Origin: Thermomonas brevis
GTDB taxonomy: Bacteria; Pseudomonadota; Gammaproteobacteria; Xanthomonadales; Xanthomonadaceae
DNA: 64,000 bases
Reading direction: 5' to 3'
NCBI RefSeq assembly: GCF_014395425.1
Contig: NZ_CP060711.1
Location: 868,001-932,000, forward strand
In this document: in pieces, positions 37,629 to 48,142 of the stretch
Layout: each line of letters begins with the position of its first letter
How positions within the stretch are numbered: position 1 is the stretch's first letter
The notes under the pieces: model-generated
What the model saw: only the letters and a program-made list of their open reading frames with translations
What the model was told of the DNA's origin: nothing
The model's database searches: none
Made by a program: the position numbers and the translations under genes

Positions 37629-40289
37629 TTACTTGCCGTGCTGCTTCAACCAGGCCTCGATCTGCGGCCGGCGGGCGGCGGTGAGCTTGATCCGGGTCTG
37701 GATGCCGGCGATCGCGGTCTCGGTGTCGCGGCGCGAGGTCGGGGCGATGTGCTTGTCGGCGAAATCCTTCAGCTTCTGCACCATCTCCGGCTTGTCGGAA
37801 CCGCCGCCCAGGCCCGGGTAGTAGCGCGAGATCGATGTGGTGTCGACCAGCTTGTCCACCTGCTCGCGGTGCGCCACGGCGAAGTCGAACGCCATGTCCG
37901 GATGCTCGTAGGCGACGCGGCTGATCATCGAGGCACTGTTGGTCGCGCCGGGCTCATCGGTCAGGGCCATGTCCAGCGCCCGCTGCGCCAGCGCCTTGTC
38001 CTTGGTGATGGCGAGCAGGCCGTAGTACTGGTCGCGGATCATCGACGAGGTTTCCGCCTTCGCCATCGCGTGCAGCTTGTCCCAGGTGGCGGCGTCGGCG
38101 TTGTAGGCGACGATGCCCAACACCGTGCGGCGCAGGTCGGCCGGCAGCGCCTTCGGATCGGTGGCGCTGGCTTCAAAGCGGCGGCGCGCCTCGGCCAGCA
38201 CGTCCTTGTCGCCCAGGCTGCTGAGCTGGGCGATCAGCGCCGTGCGCAGCTGCTTGGTGGTGGACGAATCGTTCGGCTGGTTCTCCCAGCCCAGCTTCTT
38301 GAACACCGGCGACAGGCGCGAGAGCGCATAGCGCTTGGCCGGCGCCGCGGCCTTCTCGTCGTCGCCGAAGACGCCGACCATGCCGCCCAGCGTGCCGGCC
38401 ACGTTCTGCCACACGTCCGGCGAAGCATCCAGCGGCACCTGCGTGGTGAGGTCCAGCGAATCGGCCACCGGCTGCAGGCCCACGGCGGACAGCGCGCCCA
38501 CATCCATCATCACGCCGAGCTGGTCGACCGTGGCGAGCTTGCCGAAGTTGCCGGCCAGCGCCTTGAACTGCGCCGGCGCGTACTGCACGCGGTAGTAGCC
38601 CTTCTGGCCGGCGTTGACCAGCACCGGCGCGCCGCAGCCCGGCAGCTCGACGCTGGCGCTGCCGTCCACCAGCACCTTCACCGGCTTGCCGCCGACGCTC
38701 TGCAGCGCGACCGGCACGCGCCAGCGCAGCGGCTGCTTGTCGGGGCGGTCGACGGTGAATTCGCCCTGCTGCAGCGACACCTGCGTCTTGCCGGCTTCGC
38801 ACTTCGCGTCCACCTTGATCAGCGGGATGCCCGGCTGCAGGGTGAAGTCGTGCGCGACCTGCACGAACTGCTTGCCCGGCGCCACCTGTTCCATCTCCGC
38901 CCACAGGTCATCGGTGGCGGTGTTGGAGTAGGCGTGCTTCTTCATGTAGTTGCGCACACCGTCGCGCCACGCGTCGGCGCCGATGTAGTCCTCCAGCATG
39001 TTGATCACCGCCGAGCCCTTGCCGTAGGTGATGCCGTCGAACGCCTGGCTGGCCTGCTCCACGGTGGCCACGTGCTGCACCACCGGGTGGGTGGTGGCGA
39101 TGCTGTCGCGGCCCATCGCGCCGCGGCTGGTGTAGACCGCGCCCACGCGGTCCGGGTCCCATTCCGGGTGCAGCTTGTCGGTGGTGCGGTCGGCCATCCA
39201 CGAGGCGAAGCCTTCGTTCAACCACAGGTCGTCCCACCACTGCATCGTCACCAGGTCGCCGAACCACTGGTGGGCGATCTCGTGCGCGGCCACGCCGAAG
39301 ATGCGCTGCTGGTCGCCGACGGTGGCGATGCTGGGGTCGAGCAGCAGGGTGTTCTCGAAGGTGAAGATCGCGCCCCAGTTCTCCATCGCGCTGAAGAACT
39401 GGCTGCGGCCCGGCGCCGCGATGTTGTCCAGCTTCGGCAGCGGATACGGCACGCCGAAGTACTCGTTGTATTCCTTGAGCGTGTCGCGGCTGGCCTCGAG
39501 GCCGAGCTTGGCCTGGTCGACCTTGCCCTTGGGCGTGATCACGCCCACCTCGGTGCCGCCCTCGGTCTTCATCGTGGCGCGCTCGAATTCGCCCAGGCCG
39601 AAGAACAGCAGGTAGGTGGACATCTTCGGCGAGGTCGCGAAACGCACCAGGCGCTGGCCGCCCGGCAGGTCGCTGCTCTGCGCCACCGGCATGTTGCTCA
39701 CCGCCATCTGCGCGGCCGGCACGGTGGCGACCAGGTTGAAGGTAGCCTTGTAGTTCGGCTCGTCCCACGACGGCACGAACTTGCGCGCGTCGGAATTCTC
39801 GAACTGGGTGTACAGCGCGCGCTTCTTGCCTTCCGGCGTGGCGTAGTCCAGCGCGAACAGGCCGTTGGCCTGGGTGCCGATCTTGCCGGTGTAGTCCATC
39901 GACAGGACGTAGCTGCCGACCGGCAGCGGCTGGTCGAAGGTGAAGGTGGCGGTCTGCGCCTCGGCGTCGATGCCGGTCTTCGGCGCCAGGCTCTTGCCGT
40001 TGGCGCGGCCCAGCCGGACGTTGGCGAAGGTCATGTCGACCGCGTTCAGCGTGATCGCATTGGTGGGTTCGAGCACGTCGACGTTGATGCGCACCTTGCC
40101 GTCGAACGTCATCTTCTCGGCGTGCGGCACGATCTCGATGTCGTAGTTGGTCGGGCGCACGCTGCGCGGCAGCTGGGTGGTGACGGACGCCTGCGCCGCG
40201 GCGGGCGCGGGCGCGGCGGCTTGCGCGTACGCGGCGCTGCCGGCGCCGGTCAGGGCCAGCGCGATGGCGGTTGTCAGGATGCGGCGCAT
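37629..40289 (-). CDS. Secreted M1-family aminopeptidase
   Basis: This 886-residue protein has a signal peptide (LTTAIALALTGAGSAAYAQA). The M1 exopeptidase motif is SAMENWGAIFTFENTLLL (GAMEN-type). The zinc site HEIAHQWFGD gives His336, Glu337 and His340, with the third ligand in LWLNEGFASW. An ERAP1-like C-terminal domain follows. It should trim N-terminal residues from peptides in the periplasm. Start ATG 40289; an upstream in-frame start would destroy the signal peptide. Confidence 0.92.
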   Translation of the reverse strand: MRRILTTAIALALTGAGSAAYAQAAAPAPAAAQASVTTQLPRSVRPTNYDIEIVPHAEKMTFDGKVRINVDVLEPTNAITLNAVDMTFANVRLGRANGKSLAPKTGIDAEAQTATFTFDQPLPVGSYVLSMDYTGKIGTQANGLFALDYATPEGKKRALYTQFENSDARKFVPSWDEPNYKATFNLVATVPAAQMAVSNMPVAQSSDLPGGQRLVRFATSPKMSTYLLFFGLGEFERATMKTEGGTEVGVITPKGKVDQAKLGLEASRDTLKEYNEYFGVPYPLPKLDNIAAPGRSQFFSAMENWGAIFTFENTLLLDPSIATVGDQQRIFGVAAHEIAHQWFGDLVTMQWWDDLWLNEGFASWMADRTTDKLHPEWDPDRVGAVYTSRGAMGRDSIATTHPVVQHVATVEQASQAFDGITYGKGSAVINMLEDYIGADAWRDGVRNYMKKHAYSNTATDDLWAEMEQVAPGKQFVQVAHDFTLQPGIPLIKVDAKCEAGKTQVSLQQGEFTVDRPDKQPLRWRVPVALQSVGGKPVKVLVDGSASVELPGCGAPVLVNAGQKGYYRVQYAPAQFKALAGNFGKLATVDQLGVMMDVGALSAVGLQPVADSLDLTTQVPLDASPDVWQNVAGTLGGMVGVFGDDEKAAAPAKRYALSRLSPVFKKLGWENQPNDSSTTKQLRTALIAQLSSLGDKDVLAEARRRFEASATDPKALPADLRRTVLGIVAYNADAATWDKLHAMAKAETSSMIRDQYYGLLAITKDKALAQRALDMALTDEPGATNSASMISRVAYEHPDMAFDFAVAHREQVDKLVDTTSISRYYPGLGGGSDKPEMVQKLKDFADKHIAPTSRRDTETAIAGIQTRIKLTAARRPQIEAWLKQHGK

Positions 40290-40390
40290 GGAAGTCCTCG
40301 GGAAAATGATGGGCACAGGGGCCCGATCATCCCGCCTGCCGTGACCGCCGCACACCGCCGGAAGTCATGCCGATTGCACGCCGGGAAGGC

Positions 40391-40472
40391 GTTTTCGACG
40401 CGGATCAACGCGGAAAGACGCGGATCAAAGTCATTGAATCAGGTGCTATCCGCGTCGATCCGCGTCAAAAAC
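40391..40472. repeat. Inverted-repeat element, ACGCGG family, copy 1
   Basis: Arms at 40391-40414 (GTTTTCGACGCGGATCAACG...) and 40449-40472 are inverted copies of 24 nt differing at two positions, with a 34-nt centre containing ACGCGGATCAAAG. The same family recurs at 59669-59742. It lies between the aminopeptidase start and the hemolysin-III-like gene. I found no open frame in the element itself. Confidence 0.7.
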
Positions 40473-40496
40473 GCTCCTGGAAGGCGACGTCTCCCT

Positions 40497-41149
40497 TCAA
40501 AGCAGATGCAGCATCACCGCCGCGTAATGGCAGACGCTGCCGGCGATCACGAAACCGTGCCAGATCGCGTGCGACCAGCGCATCTGCGGGCGCATGTAGA
40601 AGACCGTGCCCAGCGTGTAGGCCACGCCGCCGGCCAGCAGCCACAGCAGCGAGGCGGTCGAGAGCGCATGCAGCATGGGCTTGATCGCGAAGACGATCAG
40701 CCAGCCCATGCCGATGTAGATCAGCGTCGAGATCCGCTTGAACCGGCCGGTATAGAACAGCTTGAACACCACTCCAGCCAGCGCCAGCGTCCAGATCGTG
40801 GCGAACAGCCACCAGCCGGCGGAACCGCGCAGGCCGACCAGGGTGAACGGCGTGTAGGTGCCGGCGATCAGCAGGTAGATCGCGCAGTGGTCGAACACCT
40901 TCAACCGGCCCTTGACGACCGGATGCGAGATCGCGTGGTACAGCGTCGAGGCGGTGTAGAGCAGCAGCAGGGCGACGCCGAACACGATCGCGCCGGCCAG
41001 CTGCCAGCCGTCGCCGTAGATCGCCACCAGGGTGATGAGCACCGCGCCCCGGCCAGCGCCGCCGCCGCGCCGAGCCCGTGGGTCAGCGCGTTGGCCAGTT
41101 CTTCGCCGGGGTGCGGGACGAGGTTGCGTCCGTGGAGGGCGTGCTGCAT
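40497..41149 (-). pseudogene. Hemolysin III / YqfA-like membrane protein, frameshifted
   Basis: The main frame (40497-41042) encodes a 7-TM PAQR-type protein with the family marks TASTLYHAISHPVVKGRLK, FDHCAIYLLIAGTYTPFTL and the C-terminal WHGFVIAGSVCHYAAVM. The missing N-terminus (MQHALHGRNLVPHPGEELAN, ALTHGLGAAAALAG) is found in another frame starting at ATG 41149. The two join only if one base is added or two are removed near 41040-41055, in a run of G/C. This is either a real inactivating frameshift or a sequencing error. No internal stop other than the shift is seen. Confidence 0.7.
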
Positions 41150-41195
41150 CGCAGCAGCATACCAGCCGGTATGGGCGTATCGCATGCGTGCCCTG

Positions 41196-41223
41196 TTGAC
41201 CGGACTGAATATCTGTGTATATT
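41196..41223 (+). promoter_or_regulatory. Promoter of the GntR-ABC operon
   Basis: TTGACC (41196-41201), 16-nt spacer, TATATT (41218-41223). The -10 overlaps the operator-like dyad at 41214-41234, consistent with autorepression. Confidence 0.6.
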
Positions 41224-41234
41224 CACTATACACA
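41214..41234. promoter_or_regulatory. Operator-like dyad for the GntR/YtrA regulator
   Basis: TGTGTATA-TTCAC-TATACACA, perfect 8-bp arms, ending 16 nt before the regulator's ATG. Confidence 0.65.
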
Positions 41235-41250
41235 CTATTCACGAGGCGAC

Positions 41251-41679
41251 ATGCGCGCCGATCTGCTCCTCTCCCCGTATTCCAGCACGCCGATGTATGC
41301 CCAGATCGTGGAGCAGGTCGTCGCCAAGGTGATGGCGGGCGAGTGGAAGGCCGGCGAGCCGCTGCCCTCGATCCGCGAGCTCGCCGCCGGCAGCCAGGTC
41401 AGCGTCATCACGGTGAAGCGCGCCTACCTGGAGCTGGAGCGTGCGGGGGTGATCGTCACCCGGCAGGGCAAGGGCTCGTTCGTGGCGGATGCGCTGGACG
41501 CCACCCGCGCCCTCGCCTTCGCCGAATTCCAGACGCACTTGAAGGGGCTGCTGGACGCGGCCGGAAAGCTCGGGCTGGACCGCCAGGACCTCGTCGACCG
41601 CATCGACCAGGCGCTGGCCGGCCCGCAGGACGCATCGCCATCCACCACCGAACCGACGCACAGAAGGACGCCGGCATGA
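41251..41679 (+). CDS. GntR-family regulator, YtrA subfamily
   Basis: This 142-residue protein has an N-terminal winged helix with PMYAQIVEQVVAKVMAGEWK, LPSIRELAAGSQVSVITVKR and the wing RQGKGSFVA. A short C-terminal dimerisation tail follows instead of a ligand-binding domain, the mark of the YtrA subfamily. Such regulators usually repress their own ABC transporter operon. The coupled ABC genes downstream (ATGA overlap) and the dyad over its promoter fit that pattern. Confidence 0.9.
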   Translation: MRADLLLSPYSSTPMYAQIVEQVVAKVMAGEWKAGEPLPSIRELAAGSQVSVITVKRAYLELERAGVIVTRQGKGSFVADALDATRALAFAEFQTHLKGLLDAAGKLGLDRQDLVDRIDQALAGPQDASPSTTEPTHRRTPA

Positions 41680-42560
41680 CTCCCGCCATCGCGCTGAAAG
41701 GCGTGCGCAAGCGCTACGACACGTTCGCCCTGCACGACATCGACCTCGAACTGCCCGCCGGCCAGGTGATGGGCCTGGTCGGCGTCAACGGCGCCGGCAA
41801 GTCCACCCTGCTGCGGCTGCTGATGGGTCTGGTCCGCGCCGATGGCGGCGAGGTCGAGGTGCTGGGCCAGCGCCTGCCGCAGGCGCAGGTCGCGGTGAAA
41901 CGCGAGATCGGCTATGCCTCGGACGACATGCGCCTGTACCGCGGGCAGACGCTGCGCTGGCACATGGACTTCGTCCGCAGCGTCTATCCCGGCTGGGACG
42001 AGGCGTATGCGCAGGACCTGCTGAAGCGCTTCGATCTGAAGGAGCAGCAGAAGACCGGCGGCTTCTCGCACGGCCAGCGGGTCAAGGCGCTGCTGCTGTT
42101 GCTCTTTGCCCGCCATCCGCGCCTGTTGCTGCTGGACGAGCCGACCACCGGACTCGATCCGGTCGCGCGCGGCGAAGTGCTGGACGCGCTGGCCGAGGTG
42201 CTGCGCGACGAGGAACGCTCGGTGCTGTTCTCGTCGCACAACACCGCGGACATCGAGCAGATCGCCGATTCGATCACCTTCCTGCACGGCGGCGCGGTGC
42301 TCGCCTCGCGCGACAAGGAATCCTTCCTCGACGGCTGGCGGCGCATCCTGTGCCGGGGCGAATGGACCGACGCGCTGCGGCAGTTGCCGGGCGTGGCGTC
42401 GGTGCGCAACAGCGCGCCGCTGATCGAGCTGAAGACCGGCGCGTTCGACGCCGCCACCCTGCCCGCGCTGCAGGCGCTGGGGCTGGCCGTGGAATCGGTC
42501 GAGCCGATGCCGCTGGAAGACATCTTCGTCACCACCGTCCGCGGGAGCAACGACGCATGA
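41676..42560 (+). CDS. ABC transporter ATP-binding protein
   Basis: This 294-residue ATPase has Walker A GVNGAGKST (36-44), signature GFSHGQRVKALLLL (a variant of LSGGQ), Walker B LLLLDEPTTGLDP and the H-loop SSHNT. It is similar in layout to YtrB/BcrA-type exporters. The C-terminal 70 residues after the ATPase are a small extra domain. The start overlaps the GntR gene, and the stop overlaps the permease gene (ATGA both times), so the three are one translational unit. Confidence 0.92.
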   Translation: MTPAIALKGVRKRYDTFALHDIDLELPAGQVMGLVGVNGAGKSTLLRLLMGLVRADGGEVEVLGQRLPQAQVAVKREIGYASDDMRLYRGQTLRWHMDFVRSVYPGWDEAYAQDLLKRFDLKEQQKTGGFSHGQRVKALLLLLFARHPRLLLLDEPTTGLDPVARGEVLDALAEVLRDEERSVLFSSHNTADIEQIADSITFLHGGAVLASRDKESFLDGWRRILCRGEWTDALRQLPGVASVRNSAPLIELKTGAFDAATLPALQALGLAVESVEPMPLEDIFVTTVRGSNDA

Positions 42561-43243
42561 ACTGGCTCGCATCCGATGCGGCGATGGTCCGCAAGCTGGT
42601 CGTCAAGGATTGGCAGGTGTACCGCAAGCAGCTTGCCGGGTATGTCGCCGGCCTGCTGTTCGCGCTCGGGCTGGTCGGCATGGGGTCGCCGCTCCTGTCG
42701 GCAGCCGGCGGGCTGTTGCTGCTGGTGCTGCTGATCGTGGTGGGCACCTTCGCGATCGGGTCCTTGATCATGGCCGAACGCAAGGAGCAGACCCAGCCCT
42801 TCGTGATGAGCCTGCCAGTGACGCCGATGGATGTGTTCTGGGGCAAGCTGCTGGCCAACCTGGCGATCTACCTGGTGCCGTTCCTGCTCGTCACCGGCGG
42901 CATGTTGGCCCTGATCCTGGGCACGCCGAGTCCCGACGGAGCCGTGCCGTGGGTGCTGCTGATCGCGCTGTTCGTGCTGGTGAATTTCGTCGTCTCGCTG
43001 TGCGTGGCGATCGCGGTGGACTCGGATGGCTGGAACGCATTCGCGATGCTGGCGCTGATGACCCTGATCGGACCCTTCATCTACTGGGTCACCTGGATGG
43101 ATGGCATCCGCGAGCACCTGCAGGGCGATGTCATCGTCTGGAGTCCGCAGGTGCTGTGGCTGATCGGCGGCGAACTGGCGGTGATCGGCATCGCCATCCT
43201 CGCCGCCGGCTGGGTGCATGCGCGCAAGACCTCGTTCCTCTGA
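42557..43243 (+). CDS. ABC-2-type transporter permease
   Basis: This 228-residue integral membrane protein has six hydrophobic segments. The stretch MAERKEQTQPFVMSLPVTPM between TM2 and TM3 is typical of ABC-2 permeases (elbow helix then 'LPV' turn). It should form the channel for the ATPase encoded just upstream. The cargo is unknown; related YtrA-ABC systems respond to cell-envelope stress. Confidence 0.85.
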   Translation: MNWLASDAAMVRKLVVKDWQVYRKQLAGYVAGLLFALGLVGMGSPLLSAAGGLLLLVLLIVVGTFAIGSLIMAERKEQTQPFVMSLPVTPMDVFWGKLLANLAIYLVPFLLVTGGMLALILGTPSPDGAVPWVLLIALFVLVNFVVSLCVAIAVDSDGWNAFAMLALMTLIGPFIYWVTWMDGIREHLQGDVIVWSPQVLWLIGGELAVIGIAILAAGWVHARKTSFL

Positions 43244-43253
43244 GGCCGCGGCG

Positions 43254-44420
43254 ATGCAGTCCGGCGAGCGCATTCACTCGATGGACAACCTGCGCGCGCT
43301 GGCGATGCTGGCGGGCGTGGTGTTCCACGCGGCGCTCGCCTACAGCCCCTTGATGCATCCCATCTGGCCGGCGGCCGATGCCGGGAGATCGGTCGTCGTC
43401 GATGCGCTCGCCTGGTTCCTGCACATGTTCCGGATGCCGCTGTTCTTCGTCGTCGCGGGCTACTTCGCGGCGCTGCTGGTGGCGCGTCGCGGCATGGCTG
43501 GCCTGTTCCGCAACCGTTGCGCGCGCGTGCTGTTGCCGCTGCTGCTGTTCCTGCCGTTGGTCGTCGCCAGCATGGAATGGCTGACCGCGCACGCCGCCGC
43601 CACCGTCGCGCACCCATCGCCGGCGCTGGCCTGGATCCGCAGCTACATCGACGCACATGGCGCGCTGCCGTCCATGCCGGGGTGGGCGCATCTGTGGTTC
43701 CTGTTCTACCTGCTGCTGTTCACGGTGCTGGTCTGGGTCGCGTCCGCGCTCGAACTGCGGCGCATCGGCGCGTGGATCGCATCGCTGCCCCCGCTCGCGC
43801 TGGCATTGGCGACGCCCGTGTTGCTGGCACCGGCGCTGGCCGGTACCGGCGTGCCGTGGCCGGCGCCGGAGTTCTTCGTTCCGTCGCTGTGGGCGCTGGC
43901 GTTCTTCGGCGCGTATTTCGCGCTGGGCTACCAGGCGTTCCAGCGCGGCGACCTGCTCGACCGCCTGCGTCCGCTGTCGCCGCTATTGCTGGGCGGCGCG
44001 ATCGCGGCCTATGCGGCGCTGTTCTGGCTGACCGACGGCTTCGCCAACGCGCGCACCGCGTCTTCTTCGCAGCACCTCCTGCACGCCCTGCTGGAAGCGT
44101 GCGCGGGCTTCTGGATGATCCTGTGGTGCCTGCTCGCCGGCAGGCGCTGGCTGGACAGGCGCAGCGCGGCGATGCGCTGGCTCGCCGACGCTTCGTACTG
44201 GACCTACCTGGTGCACCTGCCGCTGCTGTTCGCGATCCAGTACCGGCTGCTGGACCTGCCGCTGCACTGGATGGCGAAGTTCGCGCTCTCCACGGCCGTC
44301 ACGCTGGCGCTGTCGTTCGCCAGCTACCAGCTGCTGGTGCGGCATACCCCGATCGGCAGGCTGCTCAACGGCAAGAGGGCGATACCGCAATCGCCTCGCG
44401 ACGTGGCGAAAGCCGCATAG
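43254..44420 (+). CDS. Membrane acyltransferase (acyltransferase 3 / OpgC-like)
   Basis: This 388-residue protein has ten to eleven membrane segments. Acyltransferase-3 signatures are present: the N-terminal MDNLRALAMLAGVVFHAALA (with His), MFRMPLFFVVAGYFAALLV and the late block DASYWTYLVHLPLLFAIQY. The family modifies surface glycans or lipids with acyl or succinyl groups; MdoC/OpgC is the nearest by eye. It starts 10 bp after the ABC permease stop and probably belongs to that operon, which would tie the ABC system to the envelope. An in-frame ATG at 43281 is an alternative start. Confidence 0.82.
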   Translation: MQSGERIHSMDNLRALAMLAGVVFHAALAYSPLMHPIWPAADAGRSVVVDALAWFLHMFRMPLFFVVAGYFAALLVARRGMAGLFRNRCARVLLPLLLFLPLVVASMEWLTAHAAATVAHPSPALAWIRSYIDAHGALPSMPGWAHLWFLFYLLLFTVLVWVASALELRRIGAWIASLPPLALALATPVLLAPALAGTGVPWPAPEFFVPSLWALAFFGAYFALGYQAFQRGDLLDRLRPLSPLLLGGAIAAYAALFWLTDGFANARTASSSQHLLHALLEACAGFWMILWCLLAGRRWLDRRSAAMRWLADASYWTYLVHLPLLFAIQYRLLDLPLHWMAKFALSTAVTLALSFASYQLLVRHTPIGRLLNGKRAIPQSPRDVAKAA

Positions 44421-44444
44421 GAACATTCATCGCGGACAACCAAA

Positions 44445-44477
44445 AAGAAACCCCGCATCGGCGGGGTTTCTTCTTTT
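44445..44477. terminator. Bidirectional terminator between acyltransferase gene and purA
   Basis: AAGAAACCCCGC / GCGGGGTTTCTT perfect 12-bp stem with an ATCG loop. T-rich on the plus side and A-rich on the other, serving both convergent genes. Confidence 0.88.
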
Positions 44478-44493
44478 CGCACCTGCGTTCGCC

Positions 44494-45939
<1,446 letters not shown>

Positions 45940-45974
45940 CTACCCGCTTCGGCCCCGTGTCGCGACCGCCGCGT

Positions 45975-46163
45975 TCAGCCGCCCCGCACCAGCCACAGCG
46001 ACACCAGCCCCAGCGCCAGCACGATCCCGCCGATGCGGCGGACGTGCTCGTCCGGCATGGACAGCATCTGCTCGACCGCGCGCTTCCACGCGCCCGGCGC
46101 GGCGAACAGGAACAGGCCCTCGACCACCGCCACCAGGCACAGCGCCGACCACAGGTCCGACAT
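45975..46163 (-). CDS. DUF2065 small membrane protein (YjeT-like)
   Basis: This 62-residue protein has two membrane helices (LWSALCLVAVVEGLFLFAA; IGGIVLALGLVSLWLV) and the loop WKRAVEQMLSMPDEHVRRIG. This is the DUF2065/YjeT pattern. In many proteobacteria it sits between hflC and purA exactly as here. Function is unknown; co-location suggests a part in the HflKC membrane assembly. It starts 3 nt after the hflC stop. Confidence 0.85.
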   Translation of the reverse strand: MSDLWSALCLVAVVEGLFLFAAPGAWKRAVEQMLSMPDEHVRRIGGIVLALGLVSLWLVRGG

Positions 46164-46166
46164 CGG

Positions 46167-47030
46167 TCAGCGGTCGCTGCGCATGTATTGCAGGAAGGGA
46201 TCGTTGCGCTCCAGCACGATCACGCTGTCGTTGCCGGAGAACGCCTTGCGGTATGCCTCCAAGCTGCGCTGGAAGGCGTAGAAGCCCGGGTCGCGGTTGG
46301 CCGCCTCGGCATAGATGCGCGCGGCCTCGGCGTCGCCTTCGCCGCGCAGCTTCTGCGCGTCGCGCTCGGCCTCGGCGATGATCACCTGCTGGTCGCGGTC
46401 GGCGCCGGCGCGGATCTCGTTGGCCTGCTCCTCGCCCTCGGCGCGCAGGCGGCTGGCCACCTGCTGGCGCTGGGCGCGCATGCGGTTGTAGACGTCGTCG
46501 ATGACGCGGCTGTCGGTGGGCAGGTCGAGCTGCTTGATGCGCAGGTCGAGAATGCGCACGCCCAGCGTGGCGGCGCCGCGGTTGATCACGTCGAGCTGGC
46601 TCTTGACGATCTCGGTGCGGTCGCCCGACACCGCCTGCTGCAGCGTGCGCGAGTTGATCTCGTTGCGCAGCGCGTCCTTGATGATCGGGGCCAGGCGATC
46701 CACCGCCGCGCCCTCATCACCGCCGGTGGCGCGGTAGAACGCGCGGGCGTCCTGGATCTGGCCGATCGCGAAGAAGTCCACGCTGACGTCCTTGCGCTCG
46801 GAGGTCAGGTAGCGCTCCGGCTCGGCCGGCAGCACCTGCAGGCGGCGGTCGAAAATGCGCGCGCTTTCGATCAGCGGCAGCTTGAAGTGCAGGCCGGGGC
46901 CGATGTCCACGCGCGACACGCGGCCCAGGTTCAGGACGATGGCGGTGTGGCCCTCGTTGACCACGAACACCGAGCCCATCAGCAGCACCAGCGCGGCGAC
47001 CACCGCCGCCATCCATGCGGGGAACCTCAT
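46167..47030 (-). CDS. hflC: HflC, regulator of FtsH protease
   Basis: This 287-residue SPFH/prohibitin-family protein is anchored by one N-terminal membrane helix (WMAAVVAALVLLMGSVFVV). SPFH-domain blocks include GLHFKLPLIESARIFDRRLQ and KDVSVDFFAIGQI. The long Ala/Glu-rich helix (AERDAQKLRGEGDAEAARIY) forms the cage wall with HflK. HflKC surrounds and modulates FtsH. The ATG overlaps the hflK stop (47027-47030). Confidence 0.95.
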   Translation of the reverse strand: MRFPAWMAAVVAALVLLMGSVFVVNEGHTAIVLNLGRVSRVDIGPGLHFKLPLIESARIFDRRLQVLPAEPERYLTSERKDVSVDFFAIGQIQDARAFYRATGGDEGAAVDRLAPIIKDALRNEINSRTLQQAVSGDRTEIVKSQLDVINRGAATLGVRILDLRIKQLDLPTDSRVIDDVYNRMRAQRQQVASRLRAEGEEQANEIRAGADRDQQVIIAEAERDAQKLRGEGDAEAARIYAEAANRDPGFYAFQRSLEAYRKAFSGNDSVIVLERNDPFLQYMRSDR

Positions 47031-48142
47031 CGCACCACCTCCTCGCGGCCCGTCGGGCGTCCGCTGCGGCCCGGGCGTGCCGACGCCTCCGGCGCCGTGG
47101 CTTCCACCGTGGGCGAAACCAGATCCGGCAGCGCGGCCGGTGCGGTCGGCATCGCCGGCTTCGACGCGCCGTCCAGCGGCGCCCAGATCAGCTGGCGGCC
47201 GTCGCCGCCGACGATCTTGCGGTTGCGCGCCAGCACGTCCTGCACGGTTTCCAGCCACAGCCGCTTGCGGGTCACGTCGGGCGCGTTCTTGTACTGCTGC
47301 ACCAGCAGGGTGAAGCGCTCGGCGTCGCCGGTCGCACGGGCGATCTCGGCGGTCTTGTAGCCTTCCGCGACGGTGCGCACGCGCGCCGCCTGGCCGCGCG
47401 CCTCGGGCACGATCTTGGCGGCGTAGGCGCGGGATTCGGAAATCAGCCTTTCCTTGTCCTGCTGGGCGCTGTTGACGTCGTCGAACGCCGGCTTGACCTG
47501 CTGCGGCGGACGCGCGTCGGGCAGGTTGAGTTCGGTCACGACCAGGCCGGTGCGGTACGCCTCCAGCGACTTCTGCAGGCGCTCGCGCGCCGACACCGCC
47601 AGTTGCTCGCGCGCGCCCAGCACGGTGTCGAGGTCGGAGCGGCCGACCTGCTCGCGCACGGTGCTCAGCGCGGCCTGCTTCAGCACTTCATCGCCGTTGC
47701 GGGTGCCGAACAGGTACAGCTTGGGATCGGCGACCTTGTACTGCACGTTCACCGCGACCTCGACGATGTTCTCGTCGCGGGTCAGCACCGGCACGCGGTC
47801 CTCGTAGTTCTTGATCTGGGTGGCGTTGACCTTGATCACGCGCTCCAGCGGCCACGGCAGCTTCAGGTTCGGGCCGGGCTGCATCACCCGCGCGACCTGG
47901 CCGAAGCGCAGCACCACGCCGCGTTCCTGCTCGGCGACCAGCACGAAGCAGTTGAAGGCCAGCCACAGCGCGAACGCCAGGCCCACCCAGCGCAGCGGGC
48001 CGCCACCGCCGCCGAAGTCCGGCAGCTTGTCCAGCAGCGAGCCGAAGCCGCCGCCCGAGGACTTTCCGGCGCTGCCGCCTGGCCGGTTCCAGGCCATCCA
48101 GGCCGCTCGTGGCCCGCGCGGGCCGCTGTTCTTCGTGGTCAT
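47027..48142 (-). CDS. hflK: HflK, regulator of FtsH protease
   Basis: This 371-residue SPFH protein has a Gly-rich cytoplasmic N-terminus and one membrane helix (LRWVGLAFALWLAFNCFVLV). The SPFH domain (QERGVVLRFGQVARVMQPG, NIVEVAVNVQYKV) and a coiled helix follow (ESRAYAAKIVPEARGQAARV). The Pro/Ala-rich tail is about 60 residues, longer than in E. coli. It pairs with HflC. Both ends overlap neighbours by 4 bp (hflX and hflC). ATG 48142 is chosen because upstream codons fall inside hflX. Confidence 0.95.
   Translation of the reverse strand: MTTKNSGPRGPRAAWMAWNRPGGSAGKSSGGGFGSLLDKLPDFGGGGGPLRWVGLAFALWLAFNCFVLVAEQERGVVLRFGQVARVMQPGPNLKLPWPLERVIKVNATQIKNYEDRVPVLTRDENIVEVAVNVQYKVADPKLYLFGTRNGDEVLKQAALSTVREQVGRSDLDTVLGAREQLAVSARERLQKSLEAYRTGLVVTELNLPDARPPQQVKPAFDDVNSAQQDKERLISESRAYAAKIVPEARGQAARVRTVAEGYKTAEIARATGDAERFTLLVQQYKNAPDVTRKRLWLETVQDVLARNRKIVGGDGRQLIWAPLDGASKPAMPTAPAALPDLVSPTVEATAPEASARPGRSGRPTGREEVVR

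Noticed and set aside
37638..41670. Very long plus-strand open frame opposite the M1 aminopeptidase gene
   Set aside because: Its translation is Arg/His/Leu-rich with no domains, and it is the mirror of the aminopeptidase frame. Only its end, in frame with the ABC ATPase from 41676, is real.
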